A DNA stretch of 64,000 bases. Origin: Diphasiastrum complanatum (Eukaryota; Streptophyta; Lycopodiopsida; Lycopodiales; Lycopodiaceae). The position numbers were made by a program, and so were the translations under genes. The notes beneath the pieces were generated by a model. It made no database searches. It was not told the DNA's origin and saw only the letters and a list, made by a program, of their open reading frames with translations. Below, one piece after another: positions 45,130-57,889 of this stretch. The first letter of the stretch is position 1. Each line of letters opens with the position of its first letter. Location of the stretch: positions 31,512,802-31,576,801 of the forward strand of contig CM055097.1 in assembly GCA_029204225.1 (NCBI GenBank). Reading direction: 5' to 3'.

Positions 45130-47160
45130 AAAATTTTCACGTAAGTGTGGGCATTCAACTTAGAGTATATAAATATATTTCTGCGCAAGCACACACAATA
45201 CATATATGTATATATATGTATCTATATACGTGCTAAAAACAATCAGTCGTATATATATAAGCCTAGTCAAAAGTGATCTACTATGAATGCATATAATATA
45301 AATAAACGTTTTATTTAAGTGGAATACGATCAGATCAACAACAACATCTATCTTCCAAATGAAAAACAAGTAAAATGTAGCTTCATAACATAATATTGAA
45401 TGAGCTATACCTGGATTCAAGACGTGGATGCATATGATGCACGTCTAGAAATTTAGACCCTGCAAGAAATTATAATCTTAGAATTTAAGTTCTCAAGTGA
45501 TTGTCTGCTAGACTGAAACTGTAAGTGCTTCCGGTTGAACCGAAAAAGTAGAGGAAACTAATTGCCTCTACGAGCTGTCCTTGCCCATGCCTGTAATCAA
45601 TCAAACTGCAAATTATAACTAGAATCTAGTATAATGCTTTCTTAATCAACGAGAACTTTCAGTACTATGCTTGCAAATGATGGATCCAGTTGCTGCTAGC
45701 TTCTAATGGGATTGCTACAGTGCGTAGAGAGGTTTTTCTGTTTTCTTTTCTATAACCACTAGTCATGTAGAAGTTAGGAATTGAAAGTCGGTTACTATTA
45801 TTATCAACGATGGGATGGAAAAGAAAAATTTCAGTTGCATCTCATTCCATAAAGTGTGTACAATCTTCGAAGCTATTCTCAAACGTCAGCAAAAACTCCA
45901 CTCCTAAAAGGGAGGTAGAAATAAGCAGGTTTCAAAAAGCCGATAACCAAGAAAGTCAGAAATCAGGCAAAAGGTCATAATTTCATTTGAAAAGAAGTCC
46001 AATCACGGAACGCAGATCTGACACATGCAATTCTTGACTTGGATATTGAAGATTGTGACAGGTAATGTACCGACGTTGAACACCATTTCTGCTAAGCCTG
46101 ATAGTTCGTGAAGTTGTGTCAGTTCGATCCCAAATAACATGACACACCTGCCCAACACGATCAGGAGCCTTGGCTGGATGCAACACAAGCGCTAGCTGCT
46201 GCTACTGCTACTGATCTAATAGCAGAACGAGAACACTACGCGTTAGATCGAGATTGAGATCGAGAGACACCAAGAGATCTAGAGAGGGAGAGAGTTGACT
46301 CTGTCGCGACGACGTAGGTGATGCCTCGGGAGTCTTTACTTGATTAAACTTCATTATATTGACGTAAACTCATTGCCTAAAACCAAACATTAAAGATTAA
46401 TGTTGCTGATTAACACTAGTTTAAGAAGCTAACCCTGAAGTTAAGCATGGTATACAAATTTCTATAATGACGGGATTAAAGTCAAATAACTTGGACTTTA
46501 GAACGTGCATATGTTCTCTATCTTTACCTAGGCCTTACTCCCAAGAGTCAATAGTGTCATCATGGCATCCTTACATTACCTTGTGGAGGTGTTGTCCACC
46601 ACAGACTTTTAAAAATATCATTCCGTTGTACCAGTAAGTGAAGGGTGTTTACCTTCAGGGGAGCAGAGTCAATAAACTAATTAGGTCCTAAGTTCAACTT
46701 CTTGTTTGATCATATCAACCATCAACACACAAAGTCCAACATGCAATCCAACATTTGTTTCATGAGGTGAGAGTGTTAGGGAACTAACCTAGCTTGGACA
46801 TGATCCCAACAAAAACACAACTAAGAGTTGATTTGGCATCACTTTAGCATGAGCTCTAAATAGCCATTCTAGAGCAATCCAAGCAAGCCAACTAACAAAA
46901 TCAACATATCATGAGTGTTTTCCATATAAGCCAACACAAGATGTCAACCCACAAAACAAAAGCACAAACCTAGAGTTCACTTAGCCAATCAACATAGCAA
47001 TGAGCCTAACATCCTAGATAGTTACCCTCAGTCAAGTTAGGTCACTAGACTCAGCACTAAGAAAAGAAGTTGTAATTGGTCCTTTCAATTGGACTTGGCA
47101 CAAAGGTGAAACCAAAAAAATAATCAATCCCAGCTGGAATGCACTATCTTACTTCACAAA
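45130..47160. other. Flank of the minus-strand gene; candidate 5' exon and intron sequence
   Basis: A possible small minus-strand exon lies at 45469-45421 (acceptor TTCTTGCAG|, donor CCAG|GTATAG), but its open frame does not join the main exon in phase. A CT-rich leader-like stretch and a 60-odd-codon open frame occur at 46350-45983 (minus). None is certain. 46750-47160 shows nothing recognisable. Confidence 0.25.
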
Positions 47161-47163
47161 AAA

Positions 47164-47168
<5 letters not shown>

Positions 47169-47207
<39 letters not shown>
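47169..47207. repeat. (GA)n microsatellite
   Basis: About 19 GA units just left of the Helitron repeats. Confidence 0.9.
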
Positions 47208-47208
<1 letters not shown>

Positions 47209-47283
47209 ATTACCATAACAGTCAAAGAAGAAATGGAATACCAAAGTAATGAGCAGACGACGTTGACAGATGCAGGTATTTTA

Positions 47284-47560
47284 TATGCGCACTCGCGCAT
47301 CTATTCAATACTGTCCTTGAAGGATTCATGATCTACTGATCGATATTTGACAATTTCAATATTCCATCTTGCAATTATTCATTGCGATCAATATTCAATT
47401 ACACAAACACGCGCAATGGCGCATCTATTCAATACTTTCCTTGAGGGATTCGTCATTTGCCAATTGACACTTGACAGTTCCAATTTGCAATTACGTATTG
47501 GGATCATTTTCTATTATTTTGATATTTTAATTTGCAATAACCTACTGGGATCACTTTCTA
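47284..47560. repeat. Tandem repeat at the Helitron left side, about 120 bp unit
   Basis: GGCGCATCTATTCAATACT-type sequence occurs at 47297 and again at 47417, each followed by TCCTTGA.GGATTC, TTGACA.TT.CAAT and TTGCAATTA.. .ATTG.GATCA. A third partial copy (TTTGCAATAACCTACTGGGATCA) is at 47531. Helentrons often carry such repeats near their ends, so this may mark the 5' subterminal region. Confidence 0.65.
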
Positions 47561-47696
47561 TTATGGCTAATAAAATTAGGTCTTGATTTTGACTTCCTTA
47601 AAGTAAGTTGCATAATGGATTTCCTAATACTGTTTTATTGCTTCTACTATTTATTGCTTAGATAATAATGTTTCCTTCGATGTAACAGAATTACAC

Positions 47697-49389
47697 ATGT
47701 CAAAAAGGCCTCGACCCGACATTTTAGCTGTAAATAATGTTTGCCCAATTTGGACGAACTGTGCCTTTGAAGGGATTATTCCGTCTAGGTATGGCAACTA
47801 CAATCGTGGGAACTAAAAACCAGGACAAACATGGACATATCTCAGGTGTGACATGACCGATCGAGTTGGCATGTTGACAGTGAAAACTATGATGCCCGGT
47901 TCAACATGCAGCAAAAGTTCAAATTGGATCGTATTTACGATTTGAGAACTTTGCCATTGTCCTGAAAACTGATTACGATTATGGCGATGCCAAATACCGA
48001 CTGCGTATAAAACACAACTTTGTTGTAACACAAATCCAACCGTTTGATGTCATTTCAAATTTCATGCCTACCGACAAGATTTGAAGCCTCCGAATGCGGA
48101 AAAAAGTTACCGACAAACGAGAAAAGGCAAATTACTGCACATTCGCAACAGCGGTTGCTCTTATAGGCATACTTGGCCAAGCGGAAGGCTTCCAAATGGA
48201 AAGATACGATATACAAGTTGCAGATGGCAAAACGACAAATGACATTCAAACGGTTAGTTGTTAACCTCATTCAAGTTCCTATAATAGGTTTCTGTATTTC
48301 CCACAAGTTTTGTTATTCGGATTTGCTGTTTTTAAAACATGCACATGGATTTGGTAGGTTTCATTTTTAGAAGCGACTCGTGCTCAATATTTTGAACTAG
48401 AAAAAGTTTTCCGACAAGGTCGTCCAGTTATCACAATGCTAAAGAATGGTCAAGGCACACTCAGGAATGGGTTGATTCGACTTACTATGCAACCTTATAC
48501 AATTTTTGCGGCAATCCATGATTTGGCATTTCAAAAGCTTTTGTTGGATGTCCAAGAATTCCATGTCGCTCAAGTTGTAGCTGTTGGAATGGAGGTGTAC
48601 TTGAAAAACTTTCATGTGTTACAATTTTACATTTATGTTTATGTGTTTCCTTGTTTTATGTACCATAAAACAATTCTACATTATTGTTTTATGGTACATG
48701 CTTCGAATGTATAAACTTGAAACAAATGTTGGAAAATGCATGCATGTAGGTATTCGAACATTGAAAATTACGAATATAAATGCTCCACCGATCAACTTCG
48801 TCTGTTCGATTTGCCAATCCAAGAAGATCACTAGAAAGTCATTCGCAACATGTTTTTGTCGTACATGTGATAATATCACGTTGTTGAAAAAAGTGGGTGT
48901 GCTTACGGCAGAAATTGAAGATGACAATGGTAAAATTGTGGCGGTGAATATTTATGATGAATGGGTCCAAACAATATTGGATCTACCTGAATCATTGCCA
49001 ATAGCATATGAAAAAGACCCAATCTCCATTCGTGGGAAAATGGTGGTTGTTGACACAAAAGCAAAATATCAACTTGCTGGTCAAAACAATCTTATTGGAG
49101 TGGAGATGCCTTGCACACGGTACATACGTATTTTTGATAGAATGCAATTTCTAATGTACCTCAATTATTTCGTTTTTTCTATTTCTGGTTTTCTAAATCC
49201 TTTGTTCAAATTGTATGTTGCAGTTCTATACCTGCTCGCATGCCTGTTTTTACTCAGATTGCTAGAACTAATGCAAGTACTTCACAACTTTGTATGGAAC
49301 CCTTTCAAGAAGCTGACTTGCCAATGGTGGAATGCTCTACCTCGGCTGATAATGCCATTGCAATGCTAAATGAAGAAACGAAGTTTTAA
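47697..49389 (+). pseudogene. Helitron RPA-like (RPA70/DUF223) single-stranded DNA-binding protein
   Basis: The ATG at 47697 (MSKRPRPDIL) opens the gene; exons are broken by short introns. A first OB fold reads RFNMQQKFKLDRIYD, FENFAIVLKTDYDYGDAKYR and HNFVVTQIQPFDVISNF (47890-48065). Later exons read ATRAQYFELEKVFRQGRPVI (48374 on) and a C-terminal OB fold with a Cys cluster (FVCSICQSKK..FATCFCRTCDN, 48796-48880), then VGVLTAEIEDDNGKIVAVNI. The last exon ends NAIAMLNEETKF and TAA at 49389. Introns near 48257-48373, 48590-48750 and 49118-49222 have GT-AG ends. Lesions: TAA at 47814 and TGA in DKI*SLRM. RPA-like proteins accompany many plant Helitrons and probably coat displaced single strands. 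Confidence 0.75.
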
Positions 49390-49499
49390 CATGAACATGA
49401 CAATGTAGGTATAGTTGTGTATCTATATATGTTTAATAACTCACAAATGCTTTTAGTTCTAGTCATGGTTGACTTTGTTAATACCAACGATGGTACATG

Positions 49500-50640
49500 T
49501 TTCTTGTTCTACAAACTACTACAGTAAATGCACGATTTTTTGGAACTTTTGTTTACACTGATAGCCAACTACGACAACTGCTTTGCTTATAGATCTTGAC
49601 TTGCTATATTGTTCATCTTCCAGAAAAATTGTTGAAAATTGCTTGAATTTGTGCGAATGTGCATGTATATGTTATATGTTTTGACAATTTAGCTTATATG
49701 CTTTGAAAATGTAAGTTTACAACAAATCCCTTAAACTATGTCAGTTTAAATTTGTAATTTGCAAACTACAAACATAAGTCAAACCTAATCTTGTATCATA
49801 TCTTTGATTTTATTATAGAATGTTCGAGGTAATAATGTTCGCTTTTGTAAAATCAATTTTTACATTATATGTATTACTTTTTTTCCAATGTATGTATTCT
49901 TCTGCAATTGAATATTTGGAACTTCTTTTTGGAAATCCAAAAAATCCCGTTTTAGAATACATGTTCGTTACAAAGATATAATAAATGCAAGGTTTTTTGA
50001 AACTTTGGTTTACACTAATAGCTGTTTCATTTGATATCCTTAACTTATCGAGTGAAAAAATCTGATTGCACAAAAAGTTTCAAGTTCTTCCGATACAATT
50101 CTTACCAATTGCGCCAACCGCTTTCCTTACAGATGTTGATTTGACATATTCTTGTCCATCTTCCAACAATCACGTTACAAAGTCGTTTCCATTTTTGCAT
50201 AGTTGGTTCGTGCCTGTATTATTGCTTTCGAAATGCAAGTTTTTCAAGTAAACTGCATCTTTGGCAATTTCCCATGTTTGCGTATACGATCTATGTTTTG
50301 ACAATTTGGTTTACATGGTTTGGAAATTTAACTTTGAAGCAAATCTCTTAAACTATATAAAGTGTAAATTTCTAGTACATTAAAACCCTCAAATGTAATT
50401 TCTTGTATCATATCTTTGATTCTATTATAGTGTGTTCAAAGTAACTATCTTTTGTTCAAAACAATATTGCGCTCTATAAAATCAGCTTGTACAATATTTG
50501 TATTGGTTTTTTTTTTTCCAATGTATATGTTTTCCAATAAGGGAATATTTAAAACTTGTTTTTTAAAAGCCAAAAAAAATTCCATTTCCCAATACATGTT
50601 TGTTAAACAGATACAAAAATGGCTACTGGAAACAACTTTT
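49500..50640. repeat. Diverged tandem duplication between RPA and Rep genes
   Basis: Ordered blocks recur with an offset of 540-630 bp: CCAACTACGACAACTGCTTTGC / CCAATTGCGCCAACCGCTTTCC (49565, 50105), TTGACAATTT (49681, 50298), and TTCCAATGTAT followed by GAATATTT (49884, about 50518). It probably contains duplicated intron sequence of the Helitron. Confidence 0.6.
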
Positions 50641-53600
50641 TTGAGAGTTTGGCAATGGTGCTAGAACACAAAAGTAAGTCACAAGAAATCAGCTTTCAAG
50701 CAATTATACGATATTTTGAAACATGTTTAGTTAGAAGAGCCCCAATTGTGATTCATTGGCAACAAAAATATTTTGATACAGATCAATTTCAAAATATGCA
50801 CAAAATATCACTATCTATGACTTAATATCTTATCAAAGATCAAACACAAATAAAGTACACTATTGTATACCTTGACGAATTTTTGCTCACTTGGACTTGT
50901 TTGGCTTTAAACATCAATCTGATCATTGTCTTGTCAAGCAATCTCAAACAAATATGGGATAGTATAAAAACATGTCCTATTTGTATTTCAAAAACAGTAA
51001 CATTATTGTATGATGCGCAAAACAAACAATACTTGCCTCCAATACCAAGTCCTCAAATGATTGTTTGCAATAGTCAACATGCAGTTCCTGGTATTGCTAC
51101 TGAGACGCCAACTTTTGAATACAATACGAAAATCATGCGAATCAGTAAAACAATAAACCAGAAAAGAAAATGACATACAAAATTCTATTGGCATGCTCAT
51201 ATGAATTGTGAATTACTCAAAATAATGGTTGACAATACTTTGGAAACTGAACAAATTGTGAATTATTTTTTAGAAACTATGAAAATCCCAAGCAAATGTT
51301 TGACCACAAAACAAGTCACGAGACACATCAAATACTTGAAAAAACAAAACGCACAACATTGTCATGGCATAATGCTAAGAACATGTAATCAACCGTATGT
51401 TGAAAATAGAACTTGTTTTGAATGGGCAACTTCATACCGTAAACGAATTTTGCAATCAATTCATGATAACAAATACCTCTCTAGTATTGAAATCGCAAAA
51501 AAATTTTGCTCAACTATTGATCTGCATGCACATATTGGAATACCTGCAATTGCCCGATGTATACGATACTAAAAAGACAAAATAACGAACTCCCAAATAA
51601 TCCATCTGCACATGACTGTATTTCTCAAGATACAAATCATAATGTTGCTCAAAATAAGTAACAACAAAGGTATATTCGACAAATAAAAGACACATCTATA
51701 CATGTATGCCTCAGTTGTGGAAAACTCAATTTCAAGCATCAAACAAAGCAATTACCCATAGAAACAAGTCTATATTTGAAACAATTAAAACAAAACCATT
51801 TTGATTATGCAAGTGAACATACCATGCGAACTTGCAGAAATTGTTAAATATTTGAAGGCCAAAAGAATGCCACCATTTCTATTCCCAATAAATGTATCAA
51901 TGAACAAAAAATTACCGACCGTCGAAAAATTGAACCAATTAGAAGAATGCTTAGTATCACCTAGACTTGCATTCACACAGACTCGACAACTGCACCCAGT
52001 TTTTGGTCAATTTAGTTTGCACGGAAACATTGTTAACGTATCTAGTAACTTACATAGGATTCAAACTACATTGCCTCGATTCCCTGATGAGAATTCCACT
52101 GTAGCTATACAAATAAAGCGAAAGCTTGAATATAAATCAGTTTTTGCTTTGGGCTTAGTTAGCCCTGATATCGTAATGACTGCATTGCAAGACCTTTGCA
52201 AAACAAACTTCTATACTGAATTGGCCATACAAATTCTTCCTAATTGGAAAGAACAATTACAAGCCAGTGAATTTGCATATCGATTACATAATACTAATAG
52301 CGATGTCTTACCATCAACTAGTCCTACAACCGTTACCTTTTCCGATAAAGAAACCACGAACTTTGTTGAAATTGCAGATGAGACGTTTTCAGATACCCTT
52401 ATACATAATTTTTTAACATCACAACACATACAAGATTTTGAAGACAAAATCATTTCAATAGCCCCAGCTGAAGGTTATCAACCATTGGGATTATTTCAAG
52501 AAAAAGATAGTGAGGAATTAAATTTCCCAACTTTGTTTTATGGATGTCGACGACACAAAATGCTCTGTGAAAACAATACATACCAACAAATTGCACAATG
52601 GGAAATCATGCACCATGATAGGCGTTTTGCAGCTCACATTCCAAATCTATTTTACAAAACTATTAAATGCCAAATTAAGTTCATTTTATCAACTGCACGC
52701 TTTCGTATACGAAAAGGAAAAACTTACGGACATACTCTTAAAGTAAAAGACATGCTTGACACTTCAAAAATTGCCATAGTAATGAAATCTGATATTGGAT
52801 ACAGAGATCTAGGAATGCTACGCACATCACCAGATTATCTTGACAAAACAAAAAAGGACATATTTGCAATGATCAGACAACTAGGACCACCAACATTATT
52901 TGTAACGTTCACAAGTGCCGAGTCACATTGGCCAGACCTTGTAACATGTTTACATAGCCTAGCAAATATTCATGCCTCAGATACACACTTACGTTTAGAA
53001 GAAAGCAATATACAAAACCTTATTCGACATGATCCTATAACTTGTGCAAGATATTACAATCATCGAATGAACTGCCTCCAGAAATTGATTCGGCAAGATC
53101 ATTCCAGTAACAAATTTTGCATTTGTAACTGAATTCCAACATAGAGGTAGTGAGCATGACCATGCACTTTTGTGGATAAAAGATAGTCCTCAGTTGTACA
53201 CAAGTTTTGTACATGAAATTACAACTTACATTGACACATATATCACATGTGACAAAACAAGTCTGCTTGAAAACATGCGAGATATACAAACACACAAACA
53301 TCGTAGTACTTCCAAAAAAAAGGGTCATTCTATTTGTCGATTCCACTTTCCGAAACCTCCCATGAGAAGAACAATTATACTGATGCCTTTACAAGAACAA
53401 TTTGCAAAAGAATTTAAAACGTTACAAGACATATCACATTCGATAAACAAACACTTGCAACATATGGGACTAGGAATGGATATGTCATTTGACGAATTTC
53501 TAACAATGCTTCAATTGAACAAACAAACCTATTTACATGCAATTTGATCAACAATTCAACAACCAACATTGTTTTTAAAACGCGAACCTCGAGACATTAG

Positions 53601-54430
53601 AACAAACAATTTCAATCAAACACTTGCACGTCTCTGGCAGGCCAACACTGATATACAATATATCTTAGAACCATACGCTGCTGCAAGTTATTGTACATCA
53701 TATTTGACAAAAATGGATAATAAAATAATTGCGGCTCTACATGAAATTATAAAAAATAATGTACAAAATCCTACCAATGACTGTGACCGAATAAGGAAAC
53801 TAGGAAACACATTTTTGAATGCACAACAAATGCCAGCTCAATTGGCAGCTTTCATTATGCTATCAATTTCATTGCAACATGTCTCTAGAAAAGTTATATT
53901 CATTAATACATGCACAGAAGATAATCGCACATTTGTTTTGAAACCAAAACATGTTTTACAAAACATGGATTCTGAATCTACAGAAGTACAAAGTGCATCT
54001 ATCATAGACAAATACAATAACAGACCAACAAATTTAGAAGATTTATGTTTAGCTCATATCGCATCAAAGTACAAGATAACGAATAGTAAATTCACCCGTA
54101 CAAAAAAAGATTCTATCATACGCCATGTCAAATTCAACAAACATAGAGACTCTAATAACTACTATAGAGAACAAATAATGTTATATGTACCATTTCGAAC
54201 ATCTAAAACAACCATCCAACTTGGAAAAGAACCTTGGCAACAAACTCATGATACTCCAAAAGGAAATTCAAGGAAATTCTAGAAACTATAACCATCTATT
54301 TGAAAACCCAACTACAAATGAAGATGTTTGGGATCAAATAGAACTTAATACTATACCCAATAAAGATACAACCCAATACAACTTCAACACTATAGAAAGA
54401 ACTAAGATATCAAATGAACAATATGATCTG
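50619..54430 (+). pseudogene. Helitron Rep (HUH) N-terminal region
   Basis: A possible start is MATGNNFFESLAMVLEHK (50619). Frames 51201-51572, 51801-53132, 53170-53547 and 53569-54282 make one decayed protein. A zinc-finger-like CLSCGKLNFKH..MRTCRNC lies at 51707-51845. The long frame at 51801 covers the Helitron-like N domain (RDLGMLRTSPDYLDKTKKDI, LGPPTLFVTFTSAESHWPDL). The nuclease motif TEFQHRGSEHDHALLWI has the two His at 53155-53163. The Tyr motif AASYCTSYLTK follows (Tyr at 53689 and 53701). Rep enzymes nick and rejoin DNA through these Tyr during rolling-circle transposition. Lesions include a shift at 53130 and TGA in HAI*STIQQ. Confidence 0.8.
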
Positions 54431-54439
54431 TAAAAAGAT

Positions 54440-55870
54440 ATGTACCTACCATCTACACAAAAAATGCCTTCACATGCAAAATTAAACCTTACAATACAAC
54501 CAAACCTTGAAATGCTTCCAAATGAAACCTATTAAGCACAACTCCAAAAAATGAACCAAGAATAGAAGCACATCTTCTATGAATGCATGCATAGAAAAAG
54601 ACTGAATCCAACAAAACATTTGCATCTCTTCCTTACAGGAGGGGCCGGAACTGGCAAGACCTTCACAACACAAATAATTGTCCAAGGACTGATACGACAT
54701 TACAATTGTCTTATAGGTATCATCCCAGGGAAACCGAAGTCCTTCTAACTGCCTTCACAGGAAAAGCTGCATTTAACATAGATGGGACTACTTTGCATTC
54801 TGCATTGAATATACCAATAAACACAAAACATATGGCACCATTGCCTTGTGATAGATTAGACACATTGACAAAAACCTATGAACATCTACAACAACTTGTC
54901 ATTGACGAGATATCCTTGGTTGGGAACCGATTGTTTTGCCATGCTGATCAACGCTTTTTTAAACCATAGACATGATTCATTTTTTGGAAACCTAGATGTT
55001 ATCATTACTGGTGACCTTTACCAAGTAGGTCCAGTGCGTGACTCGTGGGTCTTCCAACATGAAAACCATAGTATCGAATCACTTGCACCCAACTTTTGGC
55101 AAGATAAAATCCAATGCTATGAACTAAAACAAGTAATGCGACAAAAAGACCACCTGTTTGTTGCGATCCTTAATCGTTTCAGAAATGGAACACACACAAG
55201 CAATGACATAGAAGAAATTAATTATCAATGTTTTCATCGCAATCCAATTCCACTAAATATAACACATCCGTTTTTCAAGAATGAATTCACAAATAGACAT
55301 AATAATCATGTTTTTGAACAAACCAAAGGAATGGAATACATCCTTCTTGCAAAAGACTTCACAACTACTACATTACGATCAAGACACTAATTGCAAAACG
55401 ATCTTGCTTTCATGAGCAGTTTGCATGCGCAAATTAAAATAAAAAAAGGCATCGTAGTTGAATTATGTGCTGGAAATTATGACATTGAAGACGGTCTTGT
55501 GAACGGCGCAGAAGGCATATTCGAAAATGCAATGCTACAATGTAACGAACCTGTGATATGTATACAATTTACGAACATGAAAATCAGAAGACGCACAAGA
55601 CACAGGCTCGGACATTTGTACGCAAAAAATATTGAGCATACATGGACACCAATACATTTGTGAAAGAAACTCAAATCGGACCAAACATCAACAATAAATT
55701 CACTAGAAAACAATTCCCAATCCAAGCAGCTACCACACGTACAATACACCGAGCACAAGGACTCACTCTTGACAAGATGGCATTCGATCCCACTGGAATT
55801 ACACAACATGGGCTAACATATACTGCACTGTCTAGAATCAAAGAAAAACAGAACCTTTCTTTGTTACAAC
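54440..55870 (+). pseudogene. Helitron SF1/PIF1-like helicase region
   Basis: Walker A GGAGTGKT is at 54638-54661, then motif Ia-like LTAFTGKAAFNIDGTTLHSA, Walker B VIDEISLVG (about 54898), motif III ITGDLYQVGP (about 55005), LKQVMRQKDHLF, and motifs near the C-end RTIHRAQGLTLDK and LTYTALSRIK (about 55740-55840). It is split over frames 54706-54969, 54878-55390, 55391-55663 and 55642 on. Stops at YxAQLQ, QEx.KH and RHx.LQ are TAA or TAG. The helicase unwinds the donor strand during transposition. Confidence 0.8.
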
Positions 55871-55959
55871 CGCTAAGAAATGAACATTTTCACATTCATC
55901 GTGACATACATGCAGAAATGCACCGTTTACTGACGATTGCAAATTTGTGTAATACTTTT

Positions 55960-56649
55960 CCAAACATACAAAACAAAGCAAAAACACATCTAATAATACA
56001 AACACTCAACACTAGATCATTACATGCACATCACAAAAACATCATAGCAGATTACAATCTTATGGCATCTCACATAGTATGCTTACAAGAAACATATGAA
56101 AGAAATCCTGAAAAGTACTTCGAACAAAACTTTCATTCCATAGCTTGCCCTGGCAAACACGGTTTGACATTGTTATACAAACCCTTTTTGACATTGAATG
56201 CACACAAAGAAATCATTGTAAACAATTTTGAATTCATAATAGCCACTTTCAACAATTACACAAGACATGCAATACACATCATAGCTCTCTACAGATCACC
56301 ATACACAAACCTTTCAACTTTTTTCAAAACGTTACAACAACTGTTACAAAACTTGCCAACAAATATTCCATCTGTAATACTGGGCGATTTTAATATAAAT
56401 GCGTTAGGTAACACCACCTCTTTCCAAACACTCAACAAATTATTGTCATCTTATAAATTCCGAATTGCATGCACTGAACCAACAACCAACTATGGAACTC
56501 AAATAGACCAAATATGGACAAACACTTCATTGTGTCCTTGCGAATGTCAAACCACAGAAACATATTGGTCCCCACCACCACCCCTCATATTTTGCTTTCA
56601 AATTATCAAACAATCTTGCACAATTCAAGAACCCTTGTTCTATGGCTAA
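55960..56649 (+). pseudogene. Endonuclease/exonuclease/phosphatase domain fused to Helitron helicase
   Basis: It is in the same open frame as the helicase C-terminus (55642-56649, 335 codons). Motifs in order: IIQTLNTRSLHAHHKN (Asn), SHIVCLQETYE (Glu), IIALYRSPYTN (Tyr), VILGDFNINALG (Asp-x-Asn), YGTQIDQIW (Asp). The final Ser-Asp-His box expected at about 56565 reads YWSPPPPLIF, so the catalytic His is lost. This AP-endonuclease-like domain is related to those of non-LTR retrotransposons and is known from Helentrons, where it is thought to help target-site cleavage. Confidence 0.8.
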
Positions 56650-57201
56650 TTTCAATAGATCAATTTTGCGTTTGCTATAAACAACAAAAATCAAGCTACA
56701 ATGAACTCCCTATATATGTTACCTCTATAAATGTTTTGTCTTTGATTCCCTCCATAATTAATACTTGCATTCTTTATCCTACTCCCCAGGCCTAACATTT
56801 CTCCAGAGTGCACTGTACTACAAAATCATAACAACATGCAGGGCCTTTCGTAATCGCATTCGATCACCTTGTTTTCTTCTTCTTGTTTTTTTTTCTTTGC
56901 TTGTCTTCTACTTTGCAAGGGCTCATAGAGGGTTTTTGCTCATTGAGCAAAGATGACTCCTAGGGTTTTCGGACTCATTGAGGGGTTTTGGACGAAAGGG
57001 TTTTTACGGAGGCCATTTGGTGAAGCAAGGAGGCACATCCAAGGTCTCGAACAACACCATCTATTTTTTTTTATGCCTCCCTCGCGCACCTCTGAGCTGC
57101 TTGAGCTTACCTGATTCAGAGCTGCCTATGCACCTTTATACAAAGAGCGGATTTTTTGCACAAAGAGGGCTGATCAGGTTTTTTGCGCCATCCACACCAT
57201 T

Positions 57202-57480
57202 CCTGGATCTGCAGCAAGTTATCTTCTCACACAGCCTTCTATGACTGTAGGCCGCTGGGCAGCAAGCCATCCTTCCATGAAACAAGCTTGCACATCCCTG
57301 GATCTGCAGCGCTGGAGTTATCTTCTCACACAGCCTTCTACGACTGTAGCAAGCCGTCCTTTCACGAAACAAGCTTGCACATCCCTGGATCTGCAGCGCT
57401 GGGGAGTTATCTTCTCACATAGCCTTCTACGACTGTAGGCCACTGTGCGCAGCACGCCATCCTTCCATGAATCAAGCTCC
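57202..57480. repeat. Tandem repeat, three units of 87-97 bp
   Basis: Each unit starts CCTGGATCTGCAGC, continues GTTATCTTCTCACA.AGCC and ends CAAGCTTGCACATC. Units begin at 57202, 57297 and 57384. The open frames across it are repeat translations. 56800-57200 shows no gene. Confidence 0.85.
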
Positions 57481-57889
57481 AGGATTGTGATTGAATTTTT
57501 TTTGAGCGAAGTAACCAGGCAATCAGCGTTTTTCAGTCCACGGCTGTTCTCCTATCTGTAGCCCACCGCCCACTATAGTTCTTCATCAACAATTCTCAAT
57601 TTGGAGTTCTCTTTTAACAAGGTGATCTGCAGGAGTTCCCTTCATCAACATTCAGTTTGCTGCTTTCAGACATTTTCAGATCTTTTCAGCAATTTTTCTG
57701 GCTATTTTTTTCGACTTCAGCGATTTTTCAATATTTTTCTATTGTTTTCCAGATTTTAGCGGTGTTTGTCATCTGTATTTCAACCGTTTCTAGCCATTTT
57801 TTCAATCATTTTCAATGGGTTTCCAGCTGATTTTCACTTCACGTTTCTCATTGGCATTCATAGCCAGTCATGTCCACAGTTTCTAACTC

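Larger units (their letters stand above)
47284..56800 (+). mobile_element. Large decayed Helitron of Helentron/Helitron2 type
   Basis: All coding parts of a Helitron lie on the plus strand in order: RPA-like single-strand binding protein, Rep nuclease with HUH motif, SF1 (PIF1-like) helicase, and a C-terminal endonuclease/exonuclease/phosphatase domain. The last domain is the mark of Helentrons and is not usual in plant Helitrons. The element is inactive: at least ten stops or frame changes. Exact ends (5'-TC / CTRR-3' or the Helentron palindromes) could not be fixed; limits are approximate. Confidence 0.75.
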
